The notes under the pieces were generated by a model. The model was not told where the DNA came from. It did not search any database and was given only the letters and a program-made list of their open reading frames with translations. Positions 17,325 through 25,988 of a stretch of DNA of 64,000 nucleotides are shown in pieces (the stretch's first letter is position 1; each line of letters starts with the position of its first letter). Made by a program: the position numbers and the translations under genes. The stretch is from JBCBSP01 sp039819095 (GTDB taxonomy: Bacteria; Pseudomonadota; Alphaproteobacteria; Caulobacterales; Maricaulaceae), in NCBI GenBank assembly GCA_039819095.1, contig JBCBSP010000010.1:1-64000 (forward strand), written 5' to 3'.

Positions 17325-18566
17325 CTATTGCGCGCTCACGCGCTCCGCGCCGTCCTCATCGCATGATTGTGCGCGACCGGCGGCGATCAAGGCTTCGATT
17401 TCGCTCGCGCTCAGACCGGCTTCCGCCAGCGCGTCGCGCGTATGTTCGCCGGCGCGCGGCGGATCGTAGCGCTTGGCCGGACGCGCGCCCCCATAGGACA
17501 GGGGAAGGGCGGGCAGCTTGGTGTGCTGACCGTCCGGCAGCTGCATGTCGAGCAGCCCGCCAGCGTTCAGATGCGGGTCGTCGAACAGCTCTTCCGGTCG
17601 GGTGATGGGCGCGAACGGCAGCCCGGTGCGTTCCAGCGTCTCCATCAGATCGGCGCGGGTGAGCTTTAAAAACGCGGCGCGGACCTGAGGCATGATTTCA
17701 TCGCGCCGCGCCACCCGGTCGGTGTTCAGCGCGAGCGTCTCGTCGCCGGCCCAGTCGGTAAAGCCGAAAGCCTGGCAGAAAATCTTCCATTGCGTGTCGG
17801 ACACGACGCCGACGAAGAGCTTGTCGTTATCGGCGGTGTCAAAGACGTCATAGATGGCCCAGGCGGAGACCCGCGCCGGCATCGGCGCGGCGGCTTTTCC
17901 TGTGACGGCCTTCTGGGCCATGTGCTGGCCGACCAGGAAGGCGGTGGTCTCGTACAGCGAGGCGGTCACGATCTTGCCGCGCCCGGTGGAATGGCGCTCC
18001 TGCAGGGCAGCCAGCACGCCGATCGCGCCGAACATGCCGCCGGTGACGTCAATCACCGAAGCGCCGGCGCGCAAGGGTTGGCCTGGAGGCCCGGTCATGT
18101 ACGCCAGCCCGCCCATCATCTGCGCCACCTCGTCCAGCGCAGTGCGGTGCGCGTAAGGCCCGTCCAGAAAGCCCTTCTCAGAGCAGTAAATGAGGCGCGG
18201 ATTGTCCGCCTGCAGCGCTTCTGCACCAAAACCCAGCCTATCGAGCGCGCCGGGACGGAAATTCTCCACGAAGACATCAGCTCGCCCGATGAGCGACCTG
18301 ATCGCGGCGGCGCCCTCAGCAGACTTCAGATCCACACAGACGGAGCGCTTATTGCGGTTATACATCGCAAAATAGCCCGCGCCTGCCCCGGCCAGGCGCC
18401 GCGTCTTGTCGCCGCCCAGCGGTTCGACCTTGATCACATCCGCGCCGAGATCAGCCAGAATCAGCCCGGCCGCCGGCCCCATCACCATATGGGTGAATTC
18501 AACGACCCTCAGACCAGCAAGCGGTCCGGTCTTGGGTTCACCGGTCGGATCGTCTTCAGCGTGCAC
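17325..18566 (-). CDS. Class III (CaiB/BaiF) CoA-transferase
   Basis: A family III CoA-transferase of about 413 residues. It has PLAGLRVVEFTHMVMGPAAG at the N-terminus, ADLGADVIKVEPLGGDK, and the catalytic Asp in HRTALDEVAQMMGG (Asp145). It moves CoA between two carboxylic acids, often with succinyl-CoA as donor. I chose GTG 18566: GAGG lies 8 nt upstream and the domain begins 13 residues later. An upstream ATG at 18674 would translate an AT-rich, promoter-like stretch. As first gene of the operon it probably activates the hydroxy acid that the downstream lyase cleaves. Confidence 0.86.
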   Translation of the reverse strand: MHAEDDPTGEPKTGPLAGLRVVEFTHMVMGPAAGLILADLGADVIKVEPLGGDKTRRLAGAGAGYFAMYNRNKRSVCVDLKSAEGAAAIRSLIGRADVFVENFRPGALDRLGFGAEALQADNPRLIYCSEKGFLDGPYAHRTALDEVAQMMGGLAYMTGPPGQPLRAGASVIDVTGGMFGAIGVLAALQERHSTGRGKIVTASLYETTAFLVGQHMAQKAVTGKAAAPMPARVSAWAIYDVFDTADNDKLFVGVVSDTQWKIFCQAFGFTDWAGDETLALNTDRVARRDEIMPQVRAAFLKLTRADLMETLERTGLPFAPITRPEELFDDPHLNAGGLLDMQLPDGQHTKLPALPLSYGGARPAKRYDPPRAGEHTRDALAEAGLSASEIEALIAAGRAQSCDEDGAERVSAQ

Positions 18567-18583
18567 GCAAATCGCCTCGGATT

Positions 18584-18600
18584 GAATTGGTATATCATTT
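18584..18600 (-). promoter_or_regulatory. AT-rich imperfect palindrome, possible operator
   Basis: The minus-strand sequence AAATGATATACCAATTC contains the near-palindrome TGATATACCA. It lies 18-34 bp before the CoA-transferase GTG, in a pocket much more AT-rich than its surroundings. A 14-of-17 match occurs at 20447-20463 before the TonB receptor. It resembles operators of GntR-type regulators (TGGT/ACCA half sites). No such regulator gene is in the window. Confidence 0.35.
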
Positions 18601-18740
18601 CCTATGTACGGGACCGGAGCCTCCGGGACAATGACCGGCATGTCGCGGGGGCCGCACTTCGGCGCACGGTCCATTTGCTGGTGTGATCCAACCGGTGCTA
18701 ACCAGCGATGTCATATCCCATCAGCCGGAGCGCCCGTGAG

Positions 18741-20273
18741 ATGAAGACCATTCTCGACCAGCTTGACGAGAAACGCGCCGCCGCCCGCATGGGCGGAGGC
18801 GAAAAGCGGATCGCCGCGCAGCACGAAAAGGGCAAGCTGTCAGCGCGTGAGCGGCTCGAGGTCCTTCTGGACGAGGGCACGTTCGAAGAGTTCGACATGT
18901 TCGTGGAGCACGACTGCCACGAGTTCGGCATGGCCGATAAGAAAATCCCCGGCGACGGCGTCGTGACCGGCTGTGGCGAGATCAATGGCCGGCTCGTCTA
19001 TGTGTTCGCCAAGGACTTCACAGTGTTCGGCGGTTCGCTCTCGCTCGCCCACGCCAGGAAGATCTGCAAGGTGCAGGACGCGGCGCTGAAAAACGGCGCG
19101 CCGATCATCGGGCTGTTCGACGCCGGCGGCGCGCGCATTCAGGAAGGCGTCGATGCGCTCGGCGGGTATGCGGAGATCTTCCAGCGCAACGTGCTGGCCT
19201 CCGGCGTCGTGCCGCAGATCAGCGTTATCATGGGCCCGTGCGCGGGCGGGGATGTCTACTCGCCGGCCATGACCGACTTCATCTTCATGGTGAAGGACAC
19301 CGCCTATATGTATGTGACCGGCCCGGACGTGGTGAAGACCGTGACAAACGAGGTCGTCACCCATGAGGAGCTGGGCGGGGCGTCGGTTCACGCAAAGAAG
19401 TCCGGTGTCGCCGACGGCGCGTTCGAGAACGATATCGAAGCTCTGGTGCAGGTGCGCCGGCTGATCAACTTCCTGCCCGCCTCCAACCGCGCCGATCCGC
19501 CGCGCCGTCCGGTCTATGACGATCCGGATCGCGTTGAGCCGAGCCTGGACACGCTCGTGCCGCCCAACCCCAACAAGCCCTATGACATCAAGGAGCTGAT
19601 CGCGAAGGTCGCCGACGAGCGGGACTTCTACGAAATCGCGTCCGACTACGCGAAAAATATCGTCGTCGGCTTCGGCCGTCTGGAAGGCCAACCGGTCGGC
19701 TTCGTGGCCAATCAGCCGATGGCGCTCGCCGGCGTGCTCGATATTGATGCGTCGAAGAAAGCCGCGCGCTTCGTGCGCTTCTGCGACGCCTTCTCCATCC
19801 CGATCGTCACCTTCGTGGACGTGCCCGGCTTCCTGCCAGGCACGAACCAGGAATATGGCGGGCTGATCAAGCACGGCGCGAAACTCCTGTTCGCCTACGC
19901 CGAGGCCACAGTGCCGAAACTCACCGTCATCACCCGTAAGGCCTATGGCGGCGCCTATGACGTGATGGCGTCAAAGCATCTTCGCGGCGATATCAACTAC
20001 GCCTGGCCCAGTGCGGAGATCGCCGTGATGGGTCCGAAGGGCGCAGCCGAGATCATCTTCCGCTCCGATCTCGGCGATGACGAGAAGATGGCCGAGCACG
20101 TCAAAGAATACGAAGACCGCTTCGCCAATCCATTCGTGGCGGCTTCACGCGGCTATCTCGATGACGTCATCCAGCCGAGGAACACCCGCCGCCGCTTGAT
20201 CCGCGCGCTCAGAACCCTCGCCGACAAGCAGCTGAGCAATCCGTGGAAGAAGCACGATAATATTCCATTGTAA
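18741..20273 (+). CDS. pccB: Propionyl-CoA carboxylase beta chain
   Basis: A 510-residue carboxyltransferase subunit that moves CO2 from carboxybiotin to propionyl-CoA, giving methylmalonyl-CoA. It has the crotonase-like double domain: N-terminal ARERLEVLLDEGTFEEFDMF and IIGLFDAGGARIQEGVDALGG (acyl-CoA pocket), C-terminal FVDVPGFLPGTNQEYGG and RKAYGGAYDVMASK. It ends in PWKKHDNIPL, the conserved PccB tail. ATG 18741 (MKTILDQLDEKR) matches the family start; an ATG at 18708 has no ribosome site. It is divergent from the CoA-transferase operon. Its partner pccA lies about 8.4 kb downstream, split off by unrelated genes. Confidence 0.93.
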   Translation: MKTILDQLDEKRAAARMGGGEKRIAAQHEKGKLSARERLEVLLDEGTFEEFDMFVEHDCHEFGMADKKIPGDGVVTGCGEINGRLVYVFAKDFTVFGGSLSLAHARKICKVQDAALKNGAPIIGLFDAGGARIQEGVDALGGYAEIFQRNVLASGVVPQISVIMGPCAGGDVYSPAMTDFIFMVKDTAYMYVTGPDVVKTVTNEVVTHEELGGASVHAKKSGVADGAFENDIEALVQVRRLINFLPASNRADPPRRPVYDDPDRVEPSLDTLVPPNPNKPYDIKELIAKVADERDFYEIASDYAKNIVVGFGRLEGQPVGFVANQPMALAGVLDIDASKKAARFVRFCDAFSIPIVTFVDVPGFLPGTNQEYGGLIKHGAKLLFAYAEATVPKLTVITRKAYGGAYDVMASKHLRGDINYAWPSAEIAVMGPKGAAEIIFRSDLGDDEKMAEHVKEYEDRFANPFVAASRGYLDDVIQPRNTRRRLIRALRTLADKQLSNPWKKHDNIPL

Positions 20274-20285
20274 GGTTTTTCGGCT

Positions 20286-20395
20286 GTCATCCCCGCGAAA
20301 GCGGGGACCCATTGCGTGATCATTCCGCCTGGAGCCTTACGGTTCCGACCCACCGGACTGGGTCCCGGATAGCGCTGTCGCGCGTCCCGGATGAC
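20286..20395. repeat. Palindromic intergenic repeat element (REP-like)
   Basis: A 110-bp element bounded by inverted GTCATCC (20286) and GGATGAC (20389-20395). It contains the hairpin CCCCGCGAAAGCGGGG, followed by GACCCA and later TGGGTCCCGG. This arrangement is common as dispersed intergenic repeats in alphaproteobacteria. The reverse strand would read QWVPAFAGMT, a well-known spurious peptide from such repeats. It lies directly after pccB and could act as a transcript-stabilising or terminating hairpin. No second copy is seen in this window. Confidence 0.75.
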
Positions 20396-20446
20396 GGGTC
20401 GGGCGCCACAAAGCTTCCTAAGTCATTAAATATCCGCAATTTTTTT

Positions 20447-20463
20447 AAAAGATATACCATTTG
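20447..20463 (+). promoter_or_regulatory. Second copy of the AT-rich motif upstream of the TonB receptor
   Basis: AAAAGATATACCATTTG matches 14 of 17 positions of the minus-strand motif at 18584-18600. It sits about 180 bp before the receptor start, next to a run of seven T. The remaining 20464-20643 leader contains a small hairpin (CTGGGC/GCCCAG, 20546-20561) but no gene, no cobalamin-riboswitch core and no clear sigma-70 promoter that I can recognise. Confidence 0.3.
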
Positions 20464-20643
20464 TGCGGTGTTGGGGTATGCTCAGTCTCGTATGGGGTTA
20501 TTCGACGGACGCTTAAGGGCGGCGCTGAGGCGGTTTATTCCGCGTCTGGGCGTCGGCCCAGCGCTCTTCTGACCGGATAACGCTGTGCGAATGGAGCTGC
20601 GCCTCATGGGGGTGCCGGCGGTTCGGACAGGGGAGATGTCCTT

Positions 20644-23091
20644 ATGAAGTCAACGGTTTCAGCCCGCATTGCCGCGGCGCTTTTGTCATCCACCATGCTG
20701 GCGGGTCTCAGCTCTGCGGCGATGGCGCAAACGGGCGCTGATGAGCAAGGCGCCAGCGACGCGCCGGCCCGCGACGTGATTCTCGTCACCGCGCGTAAGC
20801 GTGAAGAGGACCTCACCGATGTGCCGCTCGCGATCACCGCGATCACCGGTGCTGAGATCGAGGCCTCCGGCATCGACAATATCGCCGATGTCGCGCTTCA
20901 GACGCCGGGCTTCTCGCTGCGTCAGGGCTTTGGCCGGTCCGGCGGCGGGCAGGGCGGGGGCAATGTGCGCCCGGCCATTCGCGGCATGTCCTCCATTCTG
21001 GGTTCGCCGAACGCGGCCTTCTTCGTCGACGGCGTGTTCGTGTCCGGCAATATCTCAAGCTATCAGCTGGACAATCTGGCCCAGGTGGAAGTCGTGCGCG
21101 GGCCGCAATCGGCTTTGTTCGGACGGCAGACTTTCGCCGGTGCGATCAACTTCATCACACGCGAACCGACCGAGGAGACTCAGGGACGGATATCGCTAAC
21201 CACAGCTGAACACGAGCATTATGAGGCGACCGGCTATCTCTCCGGCATGCTGCTGGAGGACACGCTGTTTGGCGAGTTGAGCGGCCGCTGGTCCGATTTC
21301 GGCGGCGATTACGCCAATGCCGATGGCGGTCCGCCCATCGGCGGGCAGGAAACGATGAATCTCGCCGCCAAGCTGATCTGGCGCCCGAGTGCGGCCTGGG
21401 ATGTGACGCTGAATGTCGGCTGGTCGCAGGATCGCGATGAGAGCTTCCCTTACGCCTTCCAGGGCAGTGATCAGCTGAACTGCTTTTTGCCGAACATCAC
21501 CGGTTCCTTCTTCGGCATTCCGCTTTCGTCCAACCGGTCGCGCGGCTATTTCTGCGGCGAGATCGAAACGCCGGACAGCTTTGCTTACAATATCAATGAG
21601 CTGCGCGAGCTGGGTTACTGGACCACGGCGCGCAACGCCTGGCGCTCCTCGCTGCGGATCGATCACGAGTTCGACAACGGCTATGAGCTGACCTCGATCA
21701 CCGCCTACAACACGTCCACTAACCAGAACGGTTTCGACAATACGCTGCTGCCCAGCGACGATCCCAATTTCAGCATTGGCGGATCCAGCGTCTCGGACGT
21801 CTCCCAGCAATTGCGCATCCTGTCGCCTCAGGAACGCAGGATCCGCTGGCTGGCGGGCGTCTATTATTATCTTGAAGAGGACGGTGACGGGTTCGACGCC
21901 AGCGGCCTGTTCAGCGCCGCGCCGGAGAAGGAGCTCTACCGCTCCGGCGATTCAGTGGAAAACCGCGCCGTCTTTGCGATGATCGAAGCGGATGTGACCG
22001 ATCGTCTGACCCTGAGCGCGGAGGCCCGCTATCAAGAAGACGAGATCACGGCGACGGATCTGGTCTTCGGCGCCGCCGGCAGCGGTGTGCGTCCTGATCC
22101 GGTCAATGAGCGGACTGCGTCCTATGACGCTTTCCTGCCGCGTGTGACCGCGCGCTATGCGATCAACGACGACATGAATCTGTATGGCTCAATTGCACAG
22201 GGCAACAAACCGGGCGGGTTCAACTCCATTCCGCCGGCCAGTGAGTTCTTCGATCAGCAGGACTTCAACGAGTTCACCGCGCAATTCGACTCCTTCGATG
22301 AAGAGACCGTGCTGTCCTACGAGCTCGGCGTGAAAGGCGTGCTGTTCGGCGGGGCGGCCCAATACTCGGCGGCCGTCTACTATCTCGATTGGCAGGATCA
22401 GCAGCTCACCCAGTCTCAGCCTTATCTGACGGCTTCGTCAGGCGGCGCCTCGGGAACGACCACGCCGTTTGTGGTCAATGCCGGTGAATCGGAGATCAAG
22501 GGCTTTGAGCTGGAGATGTTCGGCTCGCTCGGCGAGCGCATCGATTACCGCTTCGGCTACGCTTATTCCGATGCGGAAATCGTCGACTTCTATGACGAGA
22601 ATACCGAAGAAATCTTCGACACGGACGGGCTGCCTTCCAGCGATCCGGCTGATGTCGATGGGCCGAATGGTCAGGTGGCGGGCAATGCTTTGCCTCAGAC
22701 GCCGGAACACATGTTCAACGCGTCCGGCACCTTCCGCCAGCCGCTCTCCGATACCGTCGAGTGGTTCGTGCGCGGCGATTACGCGTATGAGTCCAAGCGC
22801 TGGGTGCAGGTGCATAACCTGGCCCATACCGGCGCAAGCCATAACCTCAATCTGAGGACCGGGCTGGAGACCGACAACTGGACCTTCACCATCTTCCTCA
22901 ACAACGCTCTGGATGATGACACCCCGCTTGTCGTGACGCGTCTGCTTGACTTCAATCGGACCCTGCTCATCCCGGACCCGGTTCGCAACTTCATCTTCCT
23001 GCCGAACCGGCGCTTCACCTTCTATCGGGACTTCACCATCTCCGCGCCGCGTCAGAGCCAGATCGGCGCGACGTTCAGCTACCGCTTCTAG
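20644..23091 (+). CDS. TonB-dependent receptor
   Basis: An 815-residue outer-membrane receptor. It has a signal peptide ending AAMAQ, a TonB-box-like stretch (DVILVTARKREEDL), then the plug domain (VPLAITAITGAEIEASGIDN; QVEVVRGPQSALFGRQTFAG) and a 22-strand barrel ending in IGATFSYRF. There is no N-terminal STN domain, so it is not a transducer that signals through an anti-sigma factor. The next gene is a PepSY membrane protein, a pairing common for ferric-siderophore uptake. The substrate is not readable, and the family in this lineage also takes up oligosaccharides and other molecules. Confidence 0.92.
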   Translation: MKSTVSARIAAALLSSTMLAGLSSAAMAQTGADEQGASDAPARDVILVTARKREEDLTDVPLAITAITGAEIEASGIDNIADVALQTPGFSLRQGFGRSGGGQGGGNVRPAIRGMSSILGSPNAAFFVDGVFVSGNISSYQLDNLAQVEVVRGPQSALFGRQTFAGAINFITREPTEETQGRISLTTAEHEHYEATGYLSGMLLEDTLFGELSGRWSDFGGDYANADGGPPIGGQETMNLAAKLIWRPSAAWDVTLNVGWSQDRDESFPYAFQGSDQLNCFLPNITGSFFGIPLSSNRSRGYFCGEIETPDSFAYNINELRELGYWTTARNAWRSSLRIDHEFDNGYELTSITAYNTSTNQNGFDNTLLPSDDPNFSIGGSSVSDVSQQLRILSPQERRIRWLAGVYYYLEEDGDGFDASGLFSAAPEKELYRSGDSVENRAVFAMIEADVTDRLTLSAEARYQEDEITATDLVFGAAGSGVRPDPVNERTASYDAFLPRVTARYAINDDMNLYGSIAQGNKPGGFNSIPPASEFFDQQDFNEFTAQFDSFDEETVLSYELGVKGVLFGGAAQYSAAVYYLDWQDQQLTQSQPYLTASSGGASGTTTPFVVNAGESEIKGFELEMFGSLGERIDYRFGYAYSDAEIVDFYDENTEEIFDTDGLPSSDPADVDGPNGQVAGNALPQTPEHMFNASGTFRQPLSDTVEWFVRGDYAYESKRWVQVHNLAHTGASHNLNLRTGLETDNWTFTIFLNNALDDDTPLVVTRLLDFNRTLLIPDPVRNFIFLPNRRFTFYRDFTISAPRQSQIGATFSYRF

Positions 23092-23168
23092 ACGCAATGT
23101 GTTGGCGGCCTGCGTGAACCCTCGCGCAGGCCGTCACGCCTGTCCGGCACAAGCAGGAGATCGGCCTG

Positions 23169-24629
23169 ATGAATGGTCACCAAGCCCAGGGCGCAACTGG
23201 GGCGGCGTCTGCGCGTGTGAAGAAAAAACCGCCGCTCGTCATGGAGCTGCGCAAATGGCATCGCTGGCTCACCCTGGCGCTGCTGGTGCAGATGGCGATC
23301 TGGGTCATCACCGCGTTTTCGATGACCATGATCCCGCGTTCGGCGACGATTGCGTACCGTTTCGCCCCGGATGCCAGCTTTGACGCCGTGGCCGAGTGGC
23401 CGGAAACCGAAGCCTTGAGGCTGGCGGCATCCGAACCGGTGCGCGCCTTCACCCTGACCCGGCCGGGGCTGATCGCCCAGCTCGATATTGATCGTGGTCT
23501 GGACGAGGCTGAGCTGTGGTCGGCGGATGCCGCCGGTCCGGTCGCGCCGCTGACCGCTGAAGCCATCGCTGCTCACGCTGCGGCGCTGACCGATGAGGCG
23601 ATCGGTCTTGAGGCCGTCTCTCTGAAAGAGCGCAATTCGCCTGAGTACCAGAAACTGCCGCTGCCGGCCTGGCGGGTCGAGGCGGACAACGCCGTCCTCT
23701 TCTTTGATGAACGAACCGGCGTTCTGCATACCCAAACGCCGTTCTGGCGCTTGTTCGAGAACTGGGTCACGACCATTCACGTGATGGACTACACCGGCAA
23801 TGCGCAGTTTCGCGGCAATCTTCTGCTGACGGTATTCGGCCTGCTTTTCATCACCAGCGCGGCGATTGGGATTCTGGCGGTGCGCCGGGTCTATATCACC
23901 AAGGGCATGGGGCTGAGATCGCTGCGCTGGCATCAGGCGCTGGGCCTGGTGCTCGCCCTTCAGGTCGTATTCTGGACCACATCCGGGCTCGGCGTGGTCT
24001 GGCTTCTGCACCCGCTGCGCGATGAAGCGCACGCCCAGTACGCTGACGATTTTGATCCGTTGGCGCTCGATGATGTGCGCATGACGCCCGCACAGCTCAT
24101 GGCGAGCCTGCCGGAGGATGAACGTTTCACCGCGGCCCGCATTCGGCTCACCCAGCTGCTCGGGCAGCCGGTCTACCAGATCACCGGTCATGGCCGCTCT
24201 CCGGACCAGGCCCTGTTTAACGCCAGCACGGGCGAGGCGATGACGCTGGGCGAAGCGGAGCGGGACCAGATTGCGCAGGCTGCGCTCGACCCGGACGTGT
24301 TCGCCACGATCGACCGATGGGAGGTCGCGTCCAGCCCCGCCGATCTCGACTTCTACTTCTACACCGGCCCGTATCCGGTGTGGAAAGGCTTCTTTGAAGA
24401 GCCGCTTTCCGGCGGCGTGGCGATCGATCAGGTCACTGGATACGTCCACACGCCGCGCACCGACCGGGAAATCTTCCTGGAGCGCTATTACAATGTTCAT
24501 GTGGTGAACTGGCGTTTCGGCGTGGTGCGCTATCGTCAGGAGCCTGCGCTGATCATCGTGATCCTGCTGGCGGCTGGCCTGGTCGGGACCGGTTTTGTCC
24601 TGCATGCCCGGCGCTGGCGGCGACGCTGA
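23169..24629 (+). CDS. PepSY-domain inner-membrane protein
   Basis: A 486-residue PepSY-associated TM protein. Hydrophobic segments lie near residues 30-52 (WLTLALLVQMAIWVITAF), 218-240 (NLLLTVFGLLFITSAAIGILAV), 258-285 (WHQALGLVLALQVVFWTTSGLG) and 460-480 (PALIIVILLAAGLVGTGFVL), with two large periplasmic PepSY regions between them. Relatives accompany TonB receptors and are thought to help release iron from siderophores at the inner membrane, sometimes as ferric reductases. It follows the receptor by 77 bp and is probably co-transcribed. Histidines in RKWHRW and RWHQAL next to the membrane could bind haem, but this is inference. Confidence 0.85.
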   Translation: MNGHQAQGATGAASARVKKKPPLVMELRKWHRWLTLALLVQMAIWVITAFSMTMIPRSATIAYRFAPDASFDAVAEWPETEALRLAASEPVRAFTLTRPGLIAQLDIDRGLDEAELWSADAAGPVAPLTAEAIAAHAAALTDEAIGLEAVSLKERNSPEYQKLPLPAWRVEADNAVLFFDERTGVLHTQTPFWRLFENWVTTIHVMDYTGNAQFRGNLLLTVFGLLFITSAAIGILAVRRVYITKGMGLRSLRWHQALGLVLALQVVFWTTSGLGVVWLLHPLRDEAHAQYADDFDPLALDDVRMTPAQLMASLPEDERFTAARIRLTQLLGQPVYQITGHGRSPDQALFNASTGEAMTLGEAERDQIAQAALDPDVFATIDRWEVASSPADLDFYFYTGPYPVWKGFFEEPLSGGVAIDQVTGYVHTPRTDREIFLERYYNVHVVNWRFGVVRYRQEPALIIVILLAAGLVGTGFVLHARRWRRR

Positions 24630-24719
24630 GCGGCGACGACGGCGGTTTGTCGTGACGCGCGGGGCGGCTTCCTGTAAGCCTGCACTTCGGTATTCCACTG
24701 CGCAGAGGGAGAGCGTGCA

Positions 24720-25751
24720 ATGAAATCGATCTTGATGGGCGCTGCGGCGTCAACGGTTTTGCTGCTGGCGGCGTGTCAGGCGGCCGAAGAAACGACGCAG
24801 GACGTCGTGGATGCAGCGGGCGATATGGCTGAAGCCACGGGCGAAGCGGTCAGCGAAGCCGCCGATGCGGCCGGTGAAATGACCAGCGATGCGGCTGATG
24901 CGGCTGGCGAAGCGATGAATGAAGTCGCTGAAGCCGCTGAAGGCATGATGAACGAGGTCGCCGACGCCCTGCCGAGCGAGGCCGATGCGCGCCTGGCTGC
25001 GGTGCTGGCGCATCCGCGCCGCGCCGATGACATGGCCCGCGACGAGTTCCGCAATCCGGGCGAGACGCTGGCCTTCTTCGGTCTTGAGCCGGATATGACC
25101 GTGGTCGAAGCCCTGCCGGGCGGTGGCTGGTATGGTCGCATCATCGCGCCTTATGTCGCTGATGAGGGTTCCTATCACGCCATCAACTACCCGATGGACG
25201 TGTTCGAGGCGATCTTCGGCGATCGGCTGACCGAAGAGCGCGCCGCTCAGCTTGCCGCCTGGGAAGAGACCTTCCCGGCTCAGGCGGCCGAGTGGGGCGG
25301 TGAGGCTGACGGCGCGTTCCGCTTCGGCGCCACCCCGGAAGCTGCGGCTGGTCAGGTCGACATGGTTCTGTACATCCGGGCCCTGCACAACATGGCCCGC
25401 ACCGGTCGGCTGGATGTCACCGCGAGCGACGCCTTCACCCTGTTAAAGCCGGGCGGCGTTGTCGGCGTGGTCCAGCACCGCGCGCCCGCTGGCGAGGCCG
25501 ATGACCGCGCCACGGGTAGCCGCGGCTATCTGCGTGAAGCCGATGTGGTCGCCGTGTTCGAAGCGGCGGGTTTCACGCTGGAAGACAGCTCCGACATCAA
25601 CGCCAACCCGAACGATAGCGCCGATTATGAAGTCGGTGTGTGGATGCTGCCGCCGACCAATGGCGGGGACACCGAAGAAGAAGACGTCCCGCCGCTGCAG
25701 TCGGTTGGTGAAAGCGATCGCATGACGCTAAAATTCCGCAAGCCGGAATAA
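24720..25751 (+). CDS. Lipoprotein with SAM-methyltransferase-like domain
   Basis: A 343-residue protein. It has a signal peptide with lipobox LLLAAC (Cys19). Residues 22-85 are an Ala/Glu/Asp-rich helical repeat (DAAGEM, DAADAAGEAMNEV units, coiled-coil-like). Residues from about 90 form a Rossmann-type domain similar to the COG4798 predicted methyltransferases: LAFFGLEPDMTVVEALPGGG is motif I, then DMVLYIRALHNM and LLKPGGVVGVVQHRA. The puzzle is the location: the signal puts it outside the cytoplasm, where SAM is scarce. It may bind another ligand. It follows the PepSY gene by 90 bp and ends at a strong terminator, so the receptor, PepSY and this gene may form one unit. Confidence 0.75.
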   Translation: MKSILMGAAASTVLLLAACQAAEETTQDVVDAAGDMAEATGEAVSEAADAAGEMTSDAADAAGEAMNEVAEAAEGMMNEVADALPSEADARLAAVLAHPRRADDMARDEFRNPGETLAFFGLEPDMTVVEALPGGGWYGRIIAPYVADEGSYHAINYPMDVFEAIFGDRLTEERAAQLAAWEETFPAQAAEWGGEADGAFRFGATPEAAAGQVDMVLYIRALHNMARTGRLDVTASDAFTLLKPGGVVGVVQHRAPAGEADDRATGSRGYLREADVVAVFEAAGFTLEDSSDINANPNDSADYEVGVWMLPPTNGGDTEEEDVPPLQSVGESDRMTLKFRKPE

Positions 25752-25774
25752 GCGGTTTCGAATGCTGAACTGAG

Positions 25775-25806
25775 AGCCCGCCGCGAGCGATCGCGGCGGG
25801 CTTTTT
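25775..25806 (+). terminator. Strong intrinsic terminator
   Basis: A perfect 12-bp GC-rich stem (25775-25786 with 25791-25802), a GCGA tetraloop and a run of five T (25802-25806). It closes the TonB receptor/PepSY/methyltransferase-like unit. Confidence 0.93.
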
Positions 25807-25988
25807 CTGGCGGAAACAGCCGCCACCTTTCCTGCGGCTTTCTTTTTGGTGAATCTCGCCACAGCCCCTTGAGACGTGTCATGCGTTTGCGTAAGTTGAA
25901 ACTGGTAACGGCGTTCTCAGAAACGCTGTTCGCTTTCTTCATTCATCCGCCGCCGCGCCCCTTTCGGGAACAGATGAGATTAAGCCGC

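Noticed and set aside
20153..20353. Minus-strand peptide containing QWVPAFAGMT
   Set aside because: This is the well-known spurious translation of a palindromic intergenic repeat.
20464..20643. A riboswitch (for example cobalamin) before the TonB receptor
   Set aside because: No conserved B12-box core or multi-stem layout was seen, only one short hairpin.
23088..24698. A 536-codon minus-strand frame opposite the PepSY gene
   Set aside because: The translation is Arg/His/Gln-rich without hydrophobic or domain structure, typical of a shadow frame.
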